A DNA stretch of 64,000 nt, from contig JBCFYV010000012.1 in NCBI GenBank assembly GCA_039000515.1, positions 12,089,068 through 12,153,067 on the forward strand, read 5' to 3'. This document shows, piece after piece, positions 23,179 through 31,962 of this stretch. The stretch is from Timema cristinae. Taxonomy: Eukaryota; Arthropoda; Insecta; Phasmatodea; Timematidae. Below the pieces are notes generated by a model, which was given only the letters and a program-made list of their open reading frames with translations, ran no database searches and had not been told where the DNA came from. The position numbers were made by a program, and so were the translations under genes. Position 1 is the first letter of the stretch. The number at the start of each line of letters is the position of its first letter.

Positions 23179-23260
23179 ATTGTTATGTTCATTCAGGTAA
23201 CTCTTTACCTAATTTACTGCCTCTCTCACCTAATAGATATTAAGGGGGGGGGTTGCAAAA

Positions 23261-23276
23261 TGGTAGCAGACCGTGG
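23261..23276 (+). other. Primer-binding site, probably for initiator tRNA-Met
   Basis: Three bases after the 5' LTR comes TGGTAGCAGA, which is complementary to the CCA-tailed 3' end of animal initiator tRNA-Met over its first 10 bases; the following bases match only in part. This is where minus-strand DNA synthesis would start. The 3' half runs directly into the leader minisatellite. Confidence 0.65.
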
Positions 23277-23430
23277 TTAGCATAGTTAGCATGGTTAATG
23301 TGGTTAACGTGGTTAATGTGGTTAACATGGTTACGTGGTTACATGGTTACATGGTTACATGGTTGACATGGTTAACATGGTTATTGTGGTTAACGTGGTT
23401 AACAGTGGTTACATGATTGATGGTTACTGG
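23271..23430 (+). repeat. Leader minisatellite, 8-9 bp unit
   Basis: About 18 variant units of the type (C/T)(A/G)TGGTTA(A/C) run from the primer-binding site toward gag. Drift among units is mostly A/G and C/T changes. It lies in the untranslated leader, where packaging and dimerisation signals are usual in LTR elements. The short valine-rich ORF crossing it is a product of the repeat. Confidence 0.85.
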
Positions 23431-23643
23431 TTAGTAATTATTGGCTTTATAATTTCGACGTTTATGTCTATATTGTGCTCTTGGTCCTTAGTTCATGCCT
23501 CGAACGACTATGGCTCTATAATGTATGGGCTTGGAAAGATGCCGAGAAATTAAACAAAAAAGGGAAATATGCCAGAGGGTTATATTTTATGTAATACATT
23601 GTACTAATACCTATTTGTATCTTTTTTCATACTGTCATTGGCC

Positions 23644-24147
23644 ATGGCTCCTCCGATGAAACCAGACGGCAAGCCATCAACCAAACTGACGAGATCTGAT
23701 GTCTACAGACTGAACCGTGAACAACTCATCGCCGAGCTCCAAAATTGGTCCACCCCTACTCCACCCAACGCAACGGTGGGTGAGTTAAGGTCTATTTTAT
23801 GCGAACTAGTGAGTGAGGTTGGGGAATCTCCGGCAGATTTTGGCATGGACACAGTTGCGAGTGGTGAACAACCGATGACGCCCTCCCCTCCCCCCGTCCT
23901 CCAAACGCCAGCGGTATCTGTTAAATGTCACAGTAAGGTACTATTGGAAATATTAGGTCGCATTCCTGTGTGTAGTGGTCAGAACTACACGGAGTTATTT
24001 AACTTCTTGGTTGAAATTAGCCGGGCATCCCGCCTTAAACTCGTTAGTGAGCCCGAGTTTTTGACAGTGTGTTTGTCCAAGACGTCGGGATTCTTAACCG
24101 AATTATTTTCCGGGGTATTCAGGCAGGTTTATCAGTTAAGGCAGTAA
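23644..24147 (+). pseudogene. gag: gag, 5' part (before apparent frameshift)
   Basis: Structural polyprotein that would form the virus-like particle. I place the start at ATG 23644, which has a good context (GCCATGG); the open frame extends two codons upstream only with a non-ATG start. The N-terminal ~90 residues are polar and proline-rich; the region after that (capsid-like) is more hydrophobic. The frame is lost around 24060-24090, where sensible capsid-like sequence continues in the frame of the next entry. With LTRs this similar, a single-base indel or read error is more likely than long decay. Gag identity rests on position between leader and protease and on the zinc knuckle downstream, not on residue similarity. 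Confidence 0.8.
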
Positions 24148-24686
24148 CTGACCAGATTCTTAATACGTTGTTACCTAGTAGAGTTAGACAGAAGTTATGC
24201 AGGGAGGTTGTGCATAGATTTCAGTTTCCGTGTGAAACTTTTAGGAACTTTGTTCTATCTATCACGGAGGCAGCTCGCGTACTCAATGCCGATCTTAAGG
24301 AGCCTGAACTTGTAAATATTATTTTGGAGAATGTGTCGCCGCTTACCAGGCGCCATTTTGTGTTCTCAAGTAAACCAACTTGTATACTTGATCTCTATGC
24401 CTTGGCTTCGCACGTTGAAGAGACTCTTCTCTCAGAAGAGGAATATCTCAATGCGCATACGCCTGAGGTTGTAAGCCGCGCGCAGTCGGGTTCAAATCCC
24501 GGAGCAAGTTCTTCTGTGCCGCTTATCGGCGCTCGTCCGCTCGGGAACCGTTCTAGGTACTTGGGAGATAGTAACCCTGTGGGTGCTAACCAGGGGGGCC
24601 GCGGGCCTCGTGACATTTCTAGAGTTAGATGTTTCCGCTGCAATAGATTGGGGCACGTTCAGAGGGAGTGCAGGCAGGTAAACTAA
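24069..24686 (+). pseudogene. gag: gag, 3' part with CCHC zinc knuckle
   Basis: Continues gag in the shifted frame. It ends in a nucleocapsid-type zinc knuckle, C188-x2-C191-x4-H196-x4-C201, preceded by an Arg/Gly/Ser-rich linker typical of RNA-binding Gag tails. The frame stops at 24686, overlapping the pol frame, which is offset by -1; this is the usual arrangement when pol is made by -1 ribosomal frameshifting, though I see no classic slippery heptamer. There is no ATG at the left boundary, which supports reading it as a continuation rather than as a separate gene. Confidence 0.88.
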
Positions 24687-25945
24687 TAAGGCGCGTTCGC
24701 GACCGTGGTACGGCCGCGTCTGTAAGTTTTATGCCGCGGATTTTGAATCCCATGGTTAATGTTTGTATTGGTCCTGTGGGATGTTTAGGGTTATTTGATA
24801 CTGGGGCGAGCAACTCCTTCATTAGTGAGAAACTTCTTGGTATTATTGGGGACAAAGTTAATATTATGTGTGAAGATATTGGCCCGAAATCGTACACTGT
24901 TGCGAATGGGCAATGTTTAATGGTAGACCATAAGATACGTCTCTCCATTAAAATTGACAGGTTTTCTTGGAAACGTTCCTTTTACGTAGTGCCGACCCTC
25001 CCGTTTGACATGATTTTGGGGAACGATTTTTTGTTTGAGACCAACGCTAGGTTGGATATGGGAAAACGTATAGTCTCCTTTAGTTTTGCGCCAGGGGAAT
25101 TTGTCTCGTTTGCGACCGAGAAAACGCCGCCATGCGTGTTTCCTTTGGATAGGGATAAAGAGGCCATTCAAAGGGTAGTTAACCGATTTTCTGATGTAAT
25201 CACAGATAGGTGGGGGAAATGCGACATTCTCCCTTACGACATTGTTGCTCTTGACAACATCCCCGTACGGTCAGGGCCATACTCATGCGCTCCTCCCAAA
25301 ATGGAGATTTTTAGAGATCTGATTTTCGACTTAGAAAAAAAAGGAGTCATTCGCCCGTCTAAATCACCTTATGCCAGCCCCGCTTTCATTATTCCCCGCA
25401 AGGGCAAGGGGCATCGCCTCATTGTTGACTACAGGAAACTTAATAAGAAACTTGTTTTCGATCCTTATCCGATGCCTAGCCTAGAGTCGGCATTCCAACA
25501 CCTTGGTAAAGCCAGGTATTACAGTCTCATTGATCTTAACGCTAGCTTCCTCCAATGCGCGCTCTCAGAGCCATCCAAGAAATTTACCGCCTTTGTAACT
25601 CCGTGGCAGGTTTATGAATTTAACCGCGTCCCGTTAGGCATTAGTTGCGGGGGACAAGCGCTTAGTAGAGTGTTGGATCATATTCTTGCCGACTTAAAAT
25701 TTAAATTTGTTTTCAATTATCTCGATGATATTTGCATTTATAGTAATTCGCTTCAGGACCATTTGCGTCACGTAGAAACTGTGTTAGGACGTCTGCGCTC
25801 TGCTGGACTCACTGTTAATCCCGAAAAGGTTACATGGGCTAAGGAGTCTGTCCCGTATCTGGGATATGTTATTTCCCGGGAAATTTGCTCGTTGACCCTG
25901 AGCGAGTCAAGCCTATTCTTGACTTCCCTACCCCGAAGAATTTAA
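24668..25945 (+). pseudogene. pol: pol, 5' part: protease and reverse transcriptase
   Basis: Residue numbers count from the left boundary given; there is no ATG there and translation would come from gag by frameshifting. The retropepsin active site DTGA is at residues 44-47 with a flap-like region after it. The reverse transcriptase begins near residue 200; the first catalytic Asp is D289 in the LIDLNASF motif and the YLDD box is at 351-354. The VPLGI and TAFVTP motifs are intact. The frame is lost near 25880-25895, just after the YLGYVIS motif of the RT thumb, and resumes in the next entry; I read this as a single-base break. Confidence 0.95.
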
Positions 25946-27780
25946 AGGGAACTTCTAGGTTTTTGGGGATGTGCGCATATTACGCCAGGTTTATCCCCTC
26001 CTTCTCTGAGTTAGCTTACCCGCTTAACACCCTTAAGAAAAAGGGAGCTGTATTTGCGTGGGGTCGGGAACAAAATGATGCCTTTCTCGCCCTCAAACGG
26101 CACCTTGTCTCTCCGGCGGTATTGCGCATGCCCGACTTCTCCCTCCCTTTTATTTTACATGTTGATGCGTCGTCAATTGCCCTCGGCGCGGTGCTTTCAC
26201 AGCGAACCCCTGATGGATGTAGGCCGGTAGCGTTCGCCAGCAAGACCTTAAATGCTGCTGAGAAAAAGTACAGTACGTACGAAAAGGAATGCTTAGGTTG
26301 TGTTTTCGCAGTAGAAAAGTTCTCAGACTACCTAGAGCTTAGAAAGTTTGACCTGTATACAGACAACATGGCGCTGACCTGGCTATGGAACCACCCCAAA
26401 CAGTTGGGTAAAATAGGCCGCTGGATCTGGAGGCTTTCTAGGTTTGACTTCACTACCCATCATGTCGCGGGTAAAGAGAATGTTGTAGCTGATGCGTTGT
26501 CGCGGATGGCAGAGGATCTGGACCCTGTAGGAGATGAAGCGGAGGCGGGAACGCTAGGCGTGATTCACACCATCCCAGAATCTTTTATTTCAATTGGTGC
26601 TCATCAGGCCGAGGATGAATTTTGTAAACAGCTCGTAGATAGGATTAGAACTGGGGAAGTAGTTGGGAACTATCGCCTGCGCAAGGGTCTCTTAGTGACT
26701 AATATTAGGGGGAGACCCAAATACTATATTCCCGAGAAGCTCAGGCCTATGCTACTTAAGTATTTCCACGATTCTGTTTTGGGTGGGCATTGTGGGGTGC
26801 TCAAAACTGAGAGGAAAGTTTCCAAGGAGTTTTATTGGCCCAACTTGCCCAAGGACGTAAGGGAATGGGTGCGCAAGTGTGAGGCCTGCCAAAGGGCCAA
26901 ACCCTCACAAAACTCGAAATTTGGTTTTCATTCTGCTGACGTTGCCACACGCCCCTGGGAGAAAGTTTTTGTTGACTATGTTGGGCCCCTTACGCGTTCC
27001 TCCCAGGGCAACACGTCTATTTTGGTAGTGCTGGATGCATTTTCTAAATTTGTGGTGTTAATTCCCCTTAGGAACATGAAGGCATCTACGACTGTGAATG
27101 CCTTATCTAGGCGGGTGTGGGGCGTTCTAGGAACCCCTAAGGTTGTGGTTAGTGACAATGGCCCCTGTTTCCGTTCGAAGGCTTTCAAAGACATGTGCTT
27201 CTCGTGGGGGGTCAAACACGTGACCACCAGCCCATACTACCCCTCCCCCAACCACGTTGAGCGTTTTAATAGGAATTTAAATGTGGCGCTAACTATTTTC
27301 CACCACCAGGACCACTCTCATTGGGACAAGGACCTCGACTTTCTGAACGTCGCGTTCAACTCTGCGTATCACGAGTCAGTCGGAGCCACTCCTGCCTCGG
27401 TCTTCTTGAATAGGGATTTAAACCACCCCCTCTTAACTACGTGGGATGTTGACCCGCTCTTATCTGACGCCCATGACCGCCCCTTTGAAGAGAAGTGTGA
27501 ACTCGCCTATAAAAATTTGTTAAAGTCTAGAAGGAAAGTAGCTGCTACTTACAATCGGGGACGTCTCCCTGTCCCGTTTAATGTGGGTGACAAAGTAGTT
27601 TGTAAATGCTTCCCCTTGAGCTCGGCGATGGACAAGACGTCGGCTAAGCTGGCATTCAAATGGAGTGGGCCATGGCACATCGACAAGTTCCTAACGCCCG
27701 TCTCAGTCCTACTAGTGGACATTGTGGACCCTTCTGTAACCCGCCGCGCCCACGTTAGCCACCTCAAGGCGGTGACGTAG
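25885..27780 (+). pseudogene. pol: pol, 3' part: RNase H and integrase
   Basis: Numbered from the left boundary (a TTG, not a start). RT-RNase H connection at residues 1-85; RNase H acidic residues D94, E134, D160 and D203 are present. Integrase zinc-binding domain H295-x6-H302-x29-C332-x2-C335. The catalytic triad D364, D424, E459 is intact, with a 35-residue D-to-E step. A GPY/F-like module (WSGPW, about 593-597) follows, and there is no chromodomain. The reading frame is open for 631 codons to TAG. All catalytic residues survive, in keeping with the youth of the copy. The only fault is the break from the upstream pol segment. Confidence 0.96.
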
Positions 27781-28265
27781 TGAGTCCACGTCCTGTGCAA
27801 GAAGGCAGGACGTGTTATTGGTTAAGTATTATTTATGTGTATATGGAGTAAAATTTAGGAATTATCATAGGTTATTTAGGTATATAGTGTAAAGTTTAGG
27901 GTTTATTGTAGGTTATGTTTATTTGTTATATTGGACATTGATTCAAATCTTAGGGGTAGGCCTACCCGAACTTCTATATATATCTAATGGTTAGTGACTT
28001 ATGTTTGAGTGTCGCTCTGGGAACTTGGAAGAACCCATACGCGTGTGTGCGCGCGTACTATATGAAAAAGGAAGATGATGCAGTGCTTGCCCTTGTAGAA
28101 CACTCTTGTTCCTGTTGTGTCTACTTGGAGGCATAGCCTCATGTGGATGCGCACTAAGTGCCGTGATGAACTGGATTAGATGGACTGCGCCTGCCAGCAG
28201 CCGTGTCAGAGCATTGTAGACTGTACACTTATATTATTTTTGTAACTGTAGTTTATTTGTTCTCA
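27781..28265 (+). other. Non-coding interval between pol and the post-pol ORF
   Basis: Contains no long frame in phase with pol. Its GC content falls in the first ~200 bp and then rises again toward the extra ORF. It includes a GTGTGTGCGCGCG run near 28041-28055. Confidence 0.5.
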
Positions 28266-28569
28266 GAGAGGTCTTCACCCTTCCCTCCCCTTCCCTTTTG
28301 GTTCGGGGCGAGATATCGAACGCGTCGTCTACAGAAGACGGAGGCTGGCTGGGCCGACGGATATGTGGGACGAGTCTCAGCTTCAATGGGTCGTCAGAAA
28401 GAAGGAGAGCGAGAGCGTCAGTGCCGTGCGTGTAGTACTCCGGCGTGAGCTACTCCAGGATCTGTCAGAGCGCCACTACCGGGTGGGCTTACTACTTGAC
28501 CATGAGGCCGGCTATCCAAGGACTGTCATGAGGGTTCGTGTGGATCATCTCCCCATTGTCTGCCACTAA
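28266..28569 (+). CDS. Unrecognised post-pol ORF, possibly reached by splicing
   Basis: Between pol and the polypurine tract there is an open frame of about 100 codons that begins right after a good splice acceptor (pyrimidine-rich tract ending TTGTTCTCAG at about 28257-28266). Its first internal ATG is at 28363 (68 codons). The product is rich in Arg and in charged residues, has no obvious membrane segment or signal peptide, and ends in TAA near 28569. I do not recognise it; it is not an envelope protein. A spliced subgenomic mRNA is my inference; no donor was identified. It could also be non-coding 3' sequence that is open by chance because it is GC-rich. Confidence 0.35.
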
Positions 28570-28632
28570 CGGCAGGGAAGGTACCGCCCTGCCGTTACGC
28601 CTACTGCTGAGGACTCCTTCTGACATCCCGTC

Positions 28633-28644
28633 AGGGGGGGAGGA
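28633..28644 (+). other. Polypurine tract
   Basis: A seven-G run with flanking A/G bases abuts the 3' LTR start. This is the expected primer site for plus-strand DNA synthesis and confirms the LTR boundary. Confidence 0.9.
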
Positions 28645-29850
28645 TGTAACAACTTACATTGTAACAACACTCACCAACTCGGACAGACAACTGGGACAGC
28701 GATGTAACGACTTACATGGTAACAACACTCGCCAACTGGGACAGCCAACTGAGTCAACACGCGGCACTAGCTTGACCGGCGACCTACGCTCTCGCCAAAT
28801 ACATCGGACTGACTGAAGGCGTGTCCGCGCCTGCCGGCAACGAGGCTCGACCACGTGTTCGGCCAGCAGAGAAGATGGATAGAAGAGTTCCGTTTCCGCC
28901 TTCGCCGAGCTTCGAGAAGGTGCTAGGTGTTCGATATGAGTCTCGAACCTCTCCTCCCCCTTGTTTGTAATGTTCTCCAACCTTCCTTTCCTTCGATCCG
29001 CCCCCCTTCTCTGAGAATTATATTTCGTATAAATACTAGCGGTACCGGGATCTCAGGTCACTTACTACCCCACCGGCTCGAGGATAAGAGGTGAGGGCAG
29101 CGACTGGGTTTCGGGGGATATTACTTTCCTACCAAAATTACTATTTCGGCGTCATGGGGGGGAACTCTTTCTAAATTACCATTTGGACTTTGTTATTAAC
29201 TTATGTTTATTTGAATTTTGACTATGCTACGCGCTTATCGCTGCTGGGAGTTAGACCGTCGCTTTCGCCACCACTTATATTCAGGGTCTGGGCCCTATTC
29301 AAATGTACTTCATACATTTGCCAATATTAGCTTTTAGCCTGAGATTGTCAGGTCCTGGGTTCGAAACCCGGCTTATGTTGTTTTCGAGTATAGCTGTTTC
29401 TGGACTCATCTTTGTTCGCCAAGTTAAACGCCTAGGGTTGTTAAGTTATTATTACCTTGTGGCCTTGTTTGATTGCTATGACGTCACGTTTGCTACGGGC
29501 GTCTGTAAGAAAAATATATATTTATACTAGGGTGGATAACTTAAACGCTAGAGTAACCAGTTTAGGAACTAATCAATTTAACGAAGTAACCAAAGACCAT
29601 GTCACTGAGATCCCGGACCGTTACCTTTGATGGGTTTGATGTAACTTGTTTTGAGGAGGTAACGTTTATGTTTTCCTTTGATGTAATTGATTTCCGCGAT
29701 GGACGGAAAAGCGCGCTTCACGCGGTGTTGATTGTTTGCTCAGCTTGTTATTGTTCTTTTTTGACTAAATAAAATTGTTATGTTCATTCAGGTAATCTTT
29801 ACCTAATTTACTGCCTCTCTCACCTTATAGATATTAAGGGGGGGGTTGCA
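28645..29850 (+). repeat. 3' LTR (1206 bp)
   Basis: Near-identical partner of 22049-23257. It follows directly on the polypurine tract and ends TTGCA before the AGCT duplication. Because LTRs are identical when they insert, a single substitution in about 1.2 kb implies a very young insertion. The three indels, two of them in homopolymers, could be read errors. Confidence 0.96.
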
Positions 29851-29854
29851 AGCT
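29851..29854. repeat. Right target-site duplication AGCT
   Basis: Partner of 22045-22048. The matching duplication shows that the two LTRs belong to one insertion event and that the element has not recombined with another copy. Confidence 0.85.
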
Positions 29855-30124
29855 TCACTACAGTTATTTTGTATCATGACACCTCTATTAAGTTAATGTT
29901 ATTATTTGGAATCGCATCCATTAGCTTCTGTATCATAGATAATAATAGTTTGCTAAACAAGTATTTTTGAAGTCCAATGGCACTTTTTGAGAGAGGTTTA
30001 GTAACTAAAACATAAGAGGCAACCAAACACACTGGCTCACTTGATAAATGTTTTTGGTATTCTTATGGACAAAACTTAAGAAAGCTAGAACTTATAGGAA
30101 AGGTTGCTGAATTTGCGTCAAGAG

Positions 30125-30215
30125 AAAGTAGTAAACACCTCAATACATTTGACCGGGATTCAAACTCTGACCTCTGACCACAAGCAACTTAATTGAGATA
30201 TCACTAAAACTTCTT
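30125..30215 (-). mobile_element. SINE family B head fragment
   Basis: GACCGGGATTCAAACTCTGA is a B-box complement in the usual setting; the body and tail are absent. Confidence 0.5.
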
Positions 30216-30654
30216 TACATTGCGTCTACTGGTGCGCGTTTGATTAGGGTACTTAAAATGGAATCTTATCTGCACCGTCAACTGGCCCCGTGTTATAGTA
30301 GTCAGAGCTCTCGGCTGCTATTTTAGAGGTATCGAATTCAATTTCAGACTGGTATTGGGAAATATTTCTCGACAGGGGAATAATTCATATGGTCACCAGG
30401 GTTTGGCTATTTAGGGGTTAGGCTAAGATCTTCATAGGCTCCACCCTGTCATATTCACTATCATCATCCCCTCATCTGATTGAGACATGGAAAGAACCTC
30501 CACAAGAAGGATGTACTACTATCAGTACGTTTGGGCGTCCTCGGGGCAAACGATACATCAGTACTGGCTAATCTTTCCATTACTGGACTACAGGTTGATA
30601 CAGTCTGGATACGTCATTATTATTATCTGCACCGTTGGGTGGATGAATAAATAA

Positions 30655-30890
30655 TAAGCTCATCTAGTCTGGTTTGCTAGTTACAAGGAGGTCTGAGCTA
30701 AAAACCAGCCAGATATAGGCCTATTGAAATTCTATTTTAAATAAACATATTCCCAGTTTTCTTTGATCTATGGCATTAAGGGTTCATTTTCACTAATTTG
30801 TACCTTAGTTGACCTTACCCCATTGGTGTAGTTAAATGCGTATTGTCTGGACGGGTAGTCAAATGCGAAGAATGAAACGATAATACATGT
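30655..30890 (+). mobile_element. SINE family B, degenerate and interrupted
   Basis: CTCATCTAGTCTGGTTTGCT start and GGACGGGTAGTCAAATGCG tail bracket a disrupted body. Confidence 0.5.
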
Positions 30891-30959
30891 ATTTTCTTAA
30901 TTCACAGACTGTATGGAATTAAAAAGAAAAGGATATTATTTTCCTAATCCTCATTGGTG

Positions 30960-31198
30960 GGTACATGGTATGAACGCCAAGCTCATCTATCCAGTTTGTT
31001 TGTGACGGGCAGGTCGAAGTTAAAATTATATCCGGGTGTACTGAGTTTTTTTTTTTCATACCAATAGTTTCCCATTCTTTAACCATGCAATTATTGTGGC
31101 TACATTTCCTCTAAAACTCTACCTTCCTTATTTCTATTCAATTAGCGTAATTATTGTATGCGTATAGCCCAAACGGGTAGTAGGACTTGGTGAAAAAT
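30960..31198 (+). mobile_element. SINE family B, degenerate
   Basis: CTCATCTATCCAGTTTG, GGGTGTACTGAG, CTACCTTCCTTATTTC and tail GCCCAAACGGGTAGTAGGAC in order. Confidence 0.65.
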
Positions 31199-31605
31199 AC
31201 ATACATTATTAACTACGTGTTTACAATGAGAGAACACACTGTCCCGTGCAAGTGAATGACCTTGGACGTCTAATCAAGGTCACCGGTGTTTTCATCACCT
31301 CAAGACGGCCATTCATCGAACTTTGCTTGTTGTGTCGGAGAGAAAGTGAGCACAGCCTCATGTCTCATGTCTCATACCGCTCCAACTTTCTTCGTCTCTT
31401 GTCCTTCTATTCGTCCTGTCAAGCACACACCTCACACCTCTCCTGGACGTTCATCGTCACGACTGTGTGTACACGTGAACACCTGAGTTCAACACTTGTA
31501 ATGCGGGTCAACATTCCGCCGTGTTTGTGATGGCGTTGAACATCTTCAGAGGATCACGTACTCTGGGGTGAAGGTAGTGGGGGTTAAACGAGATCTTTTT
31601 TCTTT
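31199..31605. other. GC-richer unassigned DNA with an open frame
   Basis: A 94-codon plus-strand frame (31246-31530) overlaps a second frame; its composition is Ser/His/Leu/Arg-rich and no motif is seen. Confidence 0.3.
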
Positions 31606-31858
31606 TAAAACCACATATTACTACCCGTTCAGGCTATACGCCTATGTACTGATTACACTAATGAGTATGGAATTTGGAAGTCTAAATTTAGAGGAAATGC
31701 ACCCGTATTTACGTGGAAGGAGGGTGGAAAACCATTTAGAAAAAAAACACTCTCAGTGCACCCAACCGGGATCGAAACAGTATCTTCCCATCTTTGGCAG
31801 TCTAGTACATCACGAGATTAGCGCGTAAGACCATACGGCCAGAGAGGTGGGTGGGGAG
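31606..31858 (-). mobile_element. SINE family B, minus strand, full order
   Basis: TATTACTACCCGTTCAGGC tail, body GGAAATGCACCCGTATTTAC, head complement CACCCAACCGGGATCGAAAC ending in ATACGGCCAGAG. Confidence 0.8.
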
Positions 31859-31962
31859 CGAGCACAGTACGATTCTACTTCAGTCTTTCAGAACCAGTTT
31901 ACGGCCTTGACTTATTGAAGACTTATTGAAGTGAAAGGTTTTATGATCAAATAATCGTTTAA

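Larger units (their letters stand above)
22049..23257 (+). repeat. 5' LTR (1209 bp)
   Basis: Starts TGTAAC and ends GGTTGCA. Matches 28645-29850 almost base for base. Differences seen: a C-run of 6 versus 5 near 22361-22375, an extra C near 23204, A versus T near 23232, and a G-run of 9 versus 8 just before the end. It contains a TATA box (22433-22440) and a poly(A) signal (23173-23178), so R should run from about 22465 to about 23195. The first ~57 bp are tandemly duplicated. Small ORFs inside the LTR are duplicated in both copies and look non-functional. Confidence 0.96.
22049..29850 (+). mobile_element. Ty3/gypsy-type LTR retrotransposon, recent insertion
   Basis: Complete element: 5' LTR, primer-binding site, leader, gag, pol (protease, reverse transcriptase, RNase H, integrase), an extra ORF, polypurine tract and 3' LTR. 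Integrase lies downstream of RT/RNase H, which is the Ty3/gypsy order rather than Copia. It is flanked by a 4-bp duplication AGCT (22045-22048 and 29851-29854). The interior is clearly richer in GC than the surrounding DNA. By eye the two LTRs differ by one substitution and three single-base indels, so insertion was recent. Gag and pol each contain an apparent frameshift, so the copy as read is either newly broken or carries sequence errors. There is no recognisable envelope gene. I could not assign a clade within Ty3/gypsy. Confidence 0.97.

Noticed and set aside
23271..23430. CRISPR-like spaced repeats
   Set aside because: The units are contiguous with no spacers, and this is a eukaryotic retrotransposon leader.
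23335..23553. Frame with a Val/Met/Gly/Trp-rich start
   Set aside because: It translates the 9-bp leader minisatellite.
24395..25171. Minus-strand frames inside gag/pol
   Set aside because: Shadows of the real plus-strand polyprotein, which carries all catalytic motifs.
26016..27227. Minus-strand frames opposite RNase H/integrase
   Set aside because: Antisense shadows of a long, motif-rich frame.
28203..28448. Second frame overlapping the post-pol ORF
   Set aside because: Does not begin at the splice acceptor and ends inside the other frame; less plausible than 28266-28569.
30285..30480. Possible additional SINE (AGGTATCGAATTCAATTTC)
   Set aside because: B-box resemblance only; no A box, body or tail could be followed.
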